Of a DNA stretch of 20,255 nucleotides, positions 15,335-20,255 are shown in pieces. Made by a program: the position numbers and the translations under genes. The notes beneath the pieces were generated by a model. It ran no database searches and was not told the DNA's origin. It saw only the letters and a program-made list of their open reading frames with translations. The DNA is taken from the IMG/VR virus record IMGVR_UViG_3300025159_001077, positions 1 through 20,255 of that record, one strand, 5' to 3'. The first letter of the stretch is position 1, and every line of letters starts with the position of its first letter. This DNA is from a virus.

Positions 15335-17353
15335 ATGTCGAATGTGATCAAAACAATCGGTTCTGGTGGAACATTTGCTAGTGTTCAGGCGTGGGCTGAT
15401 GACATAAATACAAATGCGAATGGCTTCTATATCTCTGGTGATATCGCTATCGGCCAGGTATTAAATGACTTGTCGACAGCCAGCGGAAGCCATGTATCAT
15501 TTGCTGCAGCCAATGGCACGAATCCGATCTCCAAGGCGATACTGGAGCCATCATCTGGAAATGCAAATAATGGCATTGTTGCAGGCGGCATAGTTCTAAC
15601 CCAGACTAACGGAGATAACTATGGGATATACCTTGCTGCTGCCGTAGATTATCACGTAGAAATTCGAGATCTGGAGATTTACCGCAATCAGTCGTCTGGC
15701 GGGACAAACGACTTTAGCCTGATACACAATGCGTGCACCAATTCCATTGAGTTAATAGTCAAGCGATGCATTGTCCATACTAATCAATTTGGTGCAGCAA
15801 CAGGAACGCCCATTGGAATCAAGGGTATTTCGGCTGGGGCTACAACACGTGCAGTGCGGTGCCTGGTCTTCGACATCGGAAATCCAACAACCGGATTTGG
15901 GATTGGAATTGCCGATGCGGTGACGATTCACAACTGCTGTGTGTATAATTGCGCTGGCAACGGCATCGGCAGTGACAATATCTTCCACGATGTTCGCAAC
16001 TGCATATCGATGGATAACGGCTCCACGGACTACGCTGGTGCGTGGGCCGCCACAAAAGATCGGAACATGTCATCGGATGCCACAGCGCCGGGCACGACTG
16101 TCTACATTAATAAAGTCAGTACAGCGATCTGGACAGCTCCTGGTAGTGACGATTTTACACTCCAGCTCGGAACTGACGCCATCGGAACCGGCCAGGACTT
16201 GGGCAGCGGCTACGAACAAAACATCGACATCAAACATGACTTGATTGCCGGAGAGGTATGGGACCTTGGGGCATTCCAGTCTGGCGAGATGAGCACGTCC
16301 AGCACGGTGGCTCGCTCTAGTTCCAGCACAGTGGCACGCTCGACATCCAGTACCGTGGCTCGTAGCTCGTCCTCGCAAACTGAGTCTGAGTCGTCTCTCA
16401 GTACCGAAAGCAGCTCGACGACTTCGTTCTCATCTTCCAGCACGGCGGCGATGACGACGTCTTCCTCGTCCTCGAGCAGCAGCTCTACCAGCTCGTCCTC
16501 GAGTTCGTCTTCTTCAACTTCCTCGTCCTCGTCTTCTAGTTCGTCCTCAACTTTGTCTACGTCCTCTTCAATTTCTAGCAGCAGTTCTACTAGCTCGTCC
16601 TCTTCGACGGCCGGGCAAGTCACTTCGTCGTCATCTTCTTCTGCCAGCAGTTCGTCATCTTCGTCAACGTCATCCACGTCTTCATCGTCGACGTCCTCAT
16701 CGTCATCGCTGTCGACTTCGTCTTCGTCATCTGTTTCTAGTTCGTCGTCTTCATCGTCGACGTCTTCATCTTCTTGCAGCGGAACTGACCAGGCAATTGG
16801 TACCCGCACACTTTCGGCATCGATCAAGTTGTTCGTGTCATCGACGATTAAGAACGTGATTGACGACGGTTCATCTGCAACCGTATCGGCCATGAAGGCT
16901 CGCATACTGGACTTGGTACTGACGACGGGCATCGCGGACAACAAAGCCACGCGGGCGTGGCGACTGAAGGATGGGGTAATCGGAGCAGGATCCACCAAGG
17001 ACATTGACTTGTACGATCTGGTTGGCGAAAACATCGGGGCTGGAGACGGGCGTGATGCATTGGGCCAACTCATGGTCCAGAAGCAAGTCGTTGTATTTAT
17101 TGTCGAAAAGACTGGCGGTGCGGGACGACTCGAGTTAATGCCCACCAACCCGACAAACTACTGCACATGGGTGCCGACACTTACGGTGGCTGACGGCAAT
17201 GCGCTGAAAACTGGCGGCATGGCCATGTTGGTGCAGCCTAAGGCCTCGGCCCTGCCTGTCGTGGACGCCTCGAGCCATCAGATGCGGTTGGGTGCGGTTG
17301 GCGGCGCCGTGACGTACGACCTCTGGCTTGTATCTCGACACTACGGGACCTAA
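15335..17353 (+). CDS. modular spike: beta-helix, Ser linker, shared domain at C-terminus
   Basis: A 672-residue protein with the module order reversed relative to the previous gene. Residues 1-318 are a parallel beta-helix (YHVEIRDLEIYRNQ, IELIVKRCIVHTN, AVTIHNCCVYNC, IFHDVRNCISMDNG) ending in DLGAFQ, a common last rung in bacterial beta-helix proteins. Residues 319-479 are a Ser/Thr linker that opens with three STVARS units. Residues 486-672 are copy B of the shared domain. ATG 15335 directly follows the previous TAA, with GGAG at 15324-15327 as ribosome site. The first residues (IGSGGTFASVQAWADDI) resemble the entry to pectate-lyase-like beta-helices. The likely role is a virion appendage. 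If the shared domain is the virion anchor, this protein would be mounted by its C-terminus and the previous one by its N-terminus. Confidence 0.75.
   Translation: MSNVIKTIGSGGTFASVQAWADDINTNANGFYISGDIAIGQVLNDLSTASGSHVSFAAANGTNPISKAILEPSSGNANNGIVAGGIVLTQTNGDNYGIYLAAAVDYHVEIRDLEIYRNQSSGGTNDFSLIHNACTNSIELIVKRCIVHTNQFGAATGTPIGIKGISAGATTRAVRCLVFDIGNPTTGFGIGIADAVTIHNCCVYNCAGNGIGSDNIFHDVRNCISMDNGSTDYAGAWAATKDRNMSSDATAPGTTVYINKVSTAIWTAPGSDDFTLQLGTDAIGTGQDLGSGYEQNIDIKHDLIAGEVWDLGAFQSGEMSTSSTVARSSSSTVARSTSSTVARSSSSQTESESSLSTESSSTTSFSSSSTAAMTTSSSSSSSSSTSSSSSSSSSTSSSSSSSSSSTLSTSSSISSSSSTSSSSSTAGQVTSSSSSSASSSSSSSTSSTSSSSTSSSSSLSTSSSSSVSSSSSSSSTSSSSCSGTDQAIGTRTLSASIKLFVSSTIKNVIDDGSSATVSAMKARILDLVLTTGIADNKATRAWRLKDGVIGAGSTKDIDLYDLVGENIGAGDGRDALGQLMVQKQVVVFIVEKTGGAGRLELMPTNPTNYCTWVPTLTVADGNALKTGGMAMLVQPKASALPVVDASSHQMRLGAVGGAVTYDLWLVSRHYGT
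16289..16771 (+). repeat. Ser/Thr-rich linker 4 (about 161 residues)
   Basis: It begins with three near-identical STVARS units, then runs of 5 to 10 Ser broken by Thr, with STAAMTTS and STAGQVTS inside. It joins the beta-helix to copy B of the shared domain. Confidence 0.9.
16790..17350 (+). repeat. shared ~185-residue virion domain, copy B (C-terminal)
   Basis: Residues 486-672 of the 672-residue protein. The blocks TIKNVIDDG, DIDLYDL, GRDALG, LELMPTNPTNYCTWVP, TVADGNALKTGG, SSHQMRLGAVGG and VSRHYG align with copies A and C. It has drifted further at its N-terminal part. Confidence 0.85.
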
Positions 17354-17365
17354 CAGGAGAAACAT

Positions 17366-17917
17366 ATGTCGACACGCAGTGCCGAGAGCGAAGTAAGACT
17401 GAGCTTTTCTGCCACGATCAAAAACACGTTGGACGATGGGCAAGTTGCTCAAGTGACACTCGGCGATGACAAGGGGTTCGCAATTAAACTGCATAGCGGC
17501 GTAGATGCGGACCAGGCTAATCGTGCTTGGGCGCGCACGGGGCATACGCTTACGTCTGGGAATACGGAGGATATCGACCTCTATGACTTTTCCGACATCG
17601 ATATCGGGGCCGGGCTCGGAAACGACGGACTTGGATTGCCGATGGCGTTGGAGGAAGTAGTCACGTTCTGCATCAAGCAGACATCGGGTGCTGGGCGACT
17701 CGAATTGATGCCCACCAATCCAGCCAACTATTGCACCTGGGTGCCAACAATGACGGTCGCTCTTGGATCGGCATTGAAAACAGGCGGAGCTTTCCTGCTC
17801 CACCAGCCAGATGAGGATGCATTAGACGTTGAGGATGGCTCGTCACACATGATGCGTGTCGGGGCCAATGGCGGAGATATAGTTTATGATCTGTACCTGA
17901 TAGGGCGGCACGACGAT
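17366..17917 (+). repeat. shared ~185-residue virion domain, copy C (N-terminal)
   Basis: Residues 1-184 of the 258-residue protein. The ordered blocks LYDFSDIDIGAG, NDGLG, LELMPTNPANYCTWVP, LKTGGAFLLHQ, EDGSSHMMRVGANGGD and DLYLIGRHDD match copies A and B. Confidence 0.85.
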
Positions 17918-18142
17918 GAGGCATCAAGCTCCTCGAGCTCGTCCACGTCCTCCTCTTCCTCTTCCTCCACTTCCAGTTGTTCGACAAGCACGCCTTCATC
18001 GCAATCCACGTCCTCGACTTCAAGTTCTTCGAGTTCAACATCCTCGAGTTCATCGTCATCATCATCGTGCACATCGTCGTCTTCGACAGCGGCCCGCACG
18101 ACTTCATCTTCATCGAGCAGCTCGTGCTCGAGCACAACCTAA
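17366..18142 (+). CDS. shared virion domain with Ser/Thr tail, no distal domain
   Basis: A 258-residue protein with a strong AGGAG at 17355-17359, 6 bases before ATG 17366; this is the clearest ribosome site among the modular proteins, so it may be the most highly made. Residues 1-186 are copy C of the shared domain, very close to copy A (both have RSAES, DQANR, EDGSSH and YLIGRHDD). Residues 187-258 are Ser/Thr-rich, contain one STAARTTS unit and several Cys, and end SSSCSSTT. Nothing follows the tail. The layout parallels the first Ser-rich gene at 170-1252. It is directly before the tail tube gene. It could be a decoration protein of the tail or head, or the base form from which the larger fusions arose. 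Confidence 0.75.
   Translation: MSTRSAESEVRLSFSATIKNTLDDGQVAQVTLGDDKGFAIKLHSGVDADQANRAWARTGHTLTSGNTEDIDLYDFSDIDIGAGLGNDGLGLPMALEEVVTFCIKQTSGAGRLELMPTNPANYCTWVPTMTVALGSALKTGGAFLLHQPDEDALDVEDGSSHMMRVGANGGDIVYDLYLIGRHDDEASSSSSSSTSSSSSSSTSSCSTSTPSSQSTSSTSSSSSSTSSSSSSSSSCTSSSSTAARTTSSSSSSSCSSTT
17924..18139 (+). repeat. Ser/Thr-rich tail 5 (72 residues)
   Basis: A low-complexity Ser/Thr tail with one SSTAARTTSS unit and Cys residues near the end. It ends the protein without a distal domain. Confidence 0.9.
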
Positions 18143-18162
18143 ACCAAACATAAGGAGCCAAT

Positions 18163-18690
18163 ATGAGCGGAGCGACAGTATTAGCTGGTGCGGGAGGCGC
18201 GGTTGTTGCGCAGCGCATCATAGGAGGCGCCTCCTATCTTGTTGCCAGAATTAAGCAATGGAATGCCACGATCAGCTGTCTCGAAGCTGCGTGGGGAGAT
18301 TCAGATTCTGGTGGCGCGACGAATCGTGTCGGCGGAAGAGAGGACATGACTGGTACGATCACAGGCGTGCCTGATATGGACAATCCCCAACACAACAACT
18401 TCTTGTTTGGCGGTGGTAGCAATCCGAACGACAAGAACATTGTGGCCTTACTGCTTTGGGAAGACGCTAACGAAGGTTTAACTGCAGAAGACTACTGGTA
18501 TCTACCTCGGGCATTGATCAGCCAATTAACATGGGGCATCGATAACGATACGAAACTCCCCATGGATTGGACAGCTAACTTCGGCGCTGACAGCTTGTTC
18601 TACAGGCCACGCCAGGTTGGTACGATGCCAACAGCCACCGCGGCTACTATTTTGAACGAGGGTCTACCAGTCGGGACTACGCCAGCCTAA
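18163..18690 (+). CDS. major tail tube protein (probable)
   Basis: A 175-residue protein with AAGGAG just upstream of ATG 18163. The N-terminal 30 residues are Gly/Ala-rich and hydrophobic. The rest is beta-rich with WNATISCLEAAWGDSDSGG, a DMTGTITGVPD turn and DWTANFGADSLFYRP near the end. The DMTGTI turn and overall size are like tail tube proteins of siphoviruses. The gene order of tube, two-frame chaperone and tape measure is the strongest support. The hydrophobic Gly/Ala start could instead suggest membrane contact, but it is short and unlikely to span a membrane. Confidence 0.65.
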   Translation: MSGATVLAGAGGAVVAQRIIGGASYLVARIKQWNATISCLEAAWGDSDSGGATNRVGGREDMTGTITGVPDMDNPQHNNFLFGGGSNPNDKNIVALLLWEDANEGLTAEDYWYLPRALISQLTWGIDNDTKLPMDWTANFGADSLFYRPRQVGTMPTATAATILNEGLPVGTTPA

Positions 18691-18704
18691 TAGCAGTCAA
18701 TCCA

Positions 18705-19343
18705 ATGAATGACACGACGACAGTGACGCAGAAAGTTGGGAGCCACAAATTGCCAGATGGCAAAGAGATCGTGCTTTATGGGTTCTCAATGATTGAGTGG
18801 ACTGCAGTACAGGAGGCGGCACTGGACTATTACAAGCGGAACCTCGTCAAGACCTGGACAAACAACGCTGATTTGCTGCCGGAATCCATGCGGGAGGAGG
18901 AGATCAAGAGAGCATATCGGGATGCTGGAAGAACCACGCTCAACGATCTGCCACGCCAGAAGATGAAATTTCCTCAAGTCGGCGAGGATGGCCAATACTT
19001 GAAGGACGAGATAGGACAGCCATTGTGGCAAGAGGAGGAGGTTGATTATTGGAACTGGTGGTCAAGCGAGACGCTCGAAGGAAAGCTCCACTGCACATGG
19101 CTCTCGGCACGCAAGGCGCCTGGACAGGAGACATGGACGAAGAAGCATTTGTCCGATCTTTTCTATCACGTAGTAGATTCTGAAAATCAGATTGAGGAGG
19201 CGGCTCAGAAGGTTGGCCGACTGAGTCAGCTCGATCCCAAACTAAAAAACTCCTCGTCCCCGCAGGAGGCGGGGAACGGACTGACGGCCAAGCAACGGAG
19301 AATTCTGGCCAGGCAACAGAGACAGGCCCAAACTGGCCCGTGA
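18705..19343 (+). CDS. tail assembly chaperone, upstream (lambda G-like) frame
   Basis: A 212-residue protein between the tube and tape measure genes, where siphoviruses encode the tail assembly chaperone. The N-terminal half is a compact domain (KLPDGKEIVLYGFSMIEWTA). The segment from 112 to 170 is helical and charged with several Trp. The C-terminus (AKQRRILARQQRQAQTGP) is basic. Such proteins coat the tape measure while the tube polymerises and are absent from the finished virion. Near the end, codons L180-K181-N182 lie on A AAA AAC, a -1 frameshift site, so a fraction of ribosomes should pass into the 19340-19522 frame. The ATG has no strong Shine-Dalgarno. The call rests on position plus the frameshift signal. 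Confidence 0.8.
   Translation: MNDTTTVTQKVGSHKLPDGKEIVLYGFSMIEWTAVQEAALDYYKRNLVKTWTNNADLLPESMREEEIKRAYRDAGRTTLNDLPRQKMKFPQVGEDGQYLKDEIGQPLWQEEEVDYWNWWSSETLEGKLHCTWLSARKAPGQETWTKKHLSDLFYHVVDSENQIEEAAQKVGRLSQLDPKLKNSSSPQEAGNGLTAKQRRILARQQRQAQTGP
19244..19275 (+). promoter_or_regulatory. programmed -1 ribosomal frameshift signal
   Basis: The heptamer A AAA AAC (19244-19250) is in the correct phase: the zero-frame codons are CTA AAA AAC. After a 6-base spacer (19251-19256), TCCCCGC (19257-19263) pairs perfectly with GCGGGGA (19269-19275) around the loop AGGAG. The -1 frame is open from 19250 through 19519 with no stop, so slippage joins the two chaperone frames into a 272-residue product (182 + 90). 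This is the arrangement known from lambda G/GT and conserved in many tail chaperone genes. Confidence 0.9.
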
Positions 19344-19522
19344 TTATGCGAGAGCTGTGCGAGATATATCCCGGAATGAATCCTTTGGTCTTCCAACAAT
19401 GCCACCTCAACCAGATTGCTATCATGCTGATCGATCTGGAGCGGTTGCGTACAGGCCGCAAGATCGTGCGAGGCACGCCGAGCCAGCTAAGACGTCTGGG
19501 TTTGTGGCCACCTAATACATAG
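19340..19522 (+). CDS. tail assembly chaperone, downstream (lambda T-like) frame
   Basis: This frame lies -1 to the upstream chaperone and overlaps its stop by 4 bases (GTGA); an ATG at 19346 is also in frame. Read alone it gives 60 residues (ELCEIYPGMNPLVFQQCHLN onward), but it is more likely translated mainly as the C-terminal part of the frameshift fusion starting at 18705. There is no good Shine-Dalgarno before 19340. The LC-x-Y...Q helical pattern is like the T part of G/GT proteins, which recruits the tube protein while G binds the tape measure. The feature covers the stand-alone frame; the fused product uses bases from 19250. Confidence 0.7.
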   Translation: MIMRELCEIYPGMNPLVFQQCHLNQIAIMLIDLERLRTGRKIVRGTPSQLRRLGLWPPNT

Positions 19523-19549
19523 AAGACAATTGACCAGGAATTCAATGAT

Positions 19550-20255
19550 ATGGCATTCGAGTTGGCAACGGCCTTCGTGAGCATTGAGATCGCACAGCAG
19601 AAATTCAGCCAGCAATTGCAGAAAATCAAAGGCGATTTCCTCGGAACCGTCACGTCCTTTACCAAGATGGCTGGACTGATAGGGCTTCCACTCAGTGCCT
19701 TGGCCGGTTTTTCAAAACTCAAGGAAGTCTTGACAGAGAGCGTAAGTCTAGCCAAGGAAGCTGGCCGAGTTCACCGGGAACTAGCTCAAGCTGTCGAGTA
19801 CATTGGTAATCGGACTAGTTTTACCACGAGGCAGATTGAAGCATACGCGAAGAGTTTGCAGGATATCACTGGAGTTAGCAAAACTCAGATCGCAGCTGCC
19901 ATGACGCAACTCTTGCGATTCGGGGAACTCAGCGAAGCAGTAATGAAGAAAGCCACCGACGTTGCGACCGATCTATCTAAGAGTCTACATCTCTCAGTGG
20001 AAGACGTAGCATCTTCACTTGGTCGAGCACTTATGGATCCTAGTCGCGGCTTCGCAACGCTTCGCAGATTCAACATTGTTCTCAAGGAGGATCAAAAGGA
20101 ATACATCGAACTTCTCCAAAAGACTGGCCGGGTAGAGGAAGCCAGGATGGCAATGCTCTCGTTCGTTAATGTTTCTCGCGCACGAGCAACGGCAGGCGAA
20201 CGACGCGCCATTGAGATCCAGCAGACCAAAGAAAATATTGGAGGTTTCTGGCAGA
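19550..20255 (+). CDS. tape measure protein, N-terminal part (runs off the window)
   Basis: An open frame of 235 codons without a stop to the window edge. ATG 19550 has AGGAA at 19536-19540, 9 bases upstream. The N-terminal residues (FVSIEIAQQKFSQQLQKI) are helical, with a hydrophobic patch at about 40-54 (MAGLIGLPLSALAGF). The block VATDLSKSLHLSVEDVASSL, then GRALMDPSRGFATLRRFNI, is typical of the N-terminal region of prophage tape measure proteins, where an L-x-x-AL-x-DP-x-xG-x-x-x-LR pattern recurs. The tape measure sets tail length and is ejected during infection. Tape measures are usually many hundreds of residues, so most of this gene lies beyond the window. Confidence 0.85.
   Translation, partial: MAFELATAFVSIEIAQQKFSQQLQKIKGDFLGTVTSFTKMAGLIGLPLSALAGFSKLKEVLTESVSLAKEAGRVHRELAQAVEYIGNRTSFTTRQIEAYAKSLQDITGVSKTQIAAAMTQLLRFGELSEAVMKKATDVATDLSKSLHLSVEDVASSLGRALMDPSRGFATLRRFNIVLKEDQKEYIELLQKTGRVEEARMAMLSFVNVSRARATAGERRAIEIQQTKENIGGFWQ

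Noticed and set aside
16070-16378. Other open frames on the minus strand across structural genes
   Set aside because: None has a ribosome site with protein-like composition, and each overlaps a well-supported + strand gene completely.
19250-19275. H-type pseudoknot between CTCCT and the hairpin loop AGGAG
   Set aside because: All five bases pair, but there would be no loop left to cross the first stem, so a stable pseudoknot is sterically doubtful. Kept only as a possible alternative structure.

Overview
This window looks like the head-to-tail structural module of a tailed dsDNA bacteriophage (Caudoviricetes) or prophage. Every gene lies on the + strand and most are packed end to end with 1 to 4 base overlaps. 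The gene order follows an HK97/lambda-type siphovirus: prohead protease, major capsid protein, head-tail adaptor, head-closure protein, gp10-like neck protein, tail terminator, tail tube, tail assembly chaperones with a frameshift site, then the start of the tape measure protein. No sheath gene is visible, which favours a long non-contractile tail. Nothing here identifies the host. Shine-Dalgarno sites such as AGGAG are common, so it is a bacterium using ordinary initiation signals.

Layout. Bases 1-170 hold a near-consensus sigma70-type promoter followed at once by a strong intrinsic terminator hairpin, then a protein with a small N-terminal domain and a long Ser/Thr tail (170-1252). Next come a small basic protein (1263-1685), a 1059-residue protein joining three Cys repeats, an HK97-type prohead protease and an AAA+ ATPase (1687-4866), and the major capsid protein (4885-6483). 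The capsid gene is followed by a C(UUCG)G hairpin, an unrecognised 206-residue protein (6579-7199) and a second strong terminator (7254-7298). Neck genes run from 7317 to 9477 and include two tiny zinc-finger proteins. From 9477 to 18142 lies a large insertion-like block of modular virion proteins: a tail-terminator domain fused to a beta-helix, a free-standing tail terminator paralogue, and three proteins that share a domain of about 185 residues in different positions, joined by poly-Ser/Thr linkers to beta-helices or to nothing. The tube, chaperone and tape-measure genes follow from 18163 to the window end.

How the genes work together. The protease and capsid protein build and mature the prohead. 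The neck proteins close the portal and join the tail, the tail terminator caps the tail tube, and the two-frame chaperone coats the tape measure during tail assembly. The Ser-linked beta-helix proteins are probably virion surface appendages that contact host polysaccharide. Their location between tail terminator and tail tube, rather than after the tape measure, suggests neck or tail-shaft decorations.

Most notable: (1) the protease-AAA+ fusion; (2) the domain-shuffling system built on Ser/Thr linkers, with a recurrent SST[VAI][AG]x[TS][TS]S motif inside them; (3) a duplicated tail terminator turned into the anchor of a beta-helix spike; and (4) a textbook -1 frameshift signal, A AAA AAC with a 6-nt spacer and a perfect 7-bp hairpin, in the tail chaperone gene.
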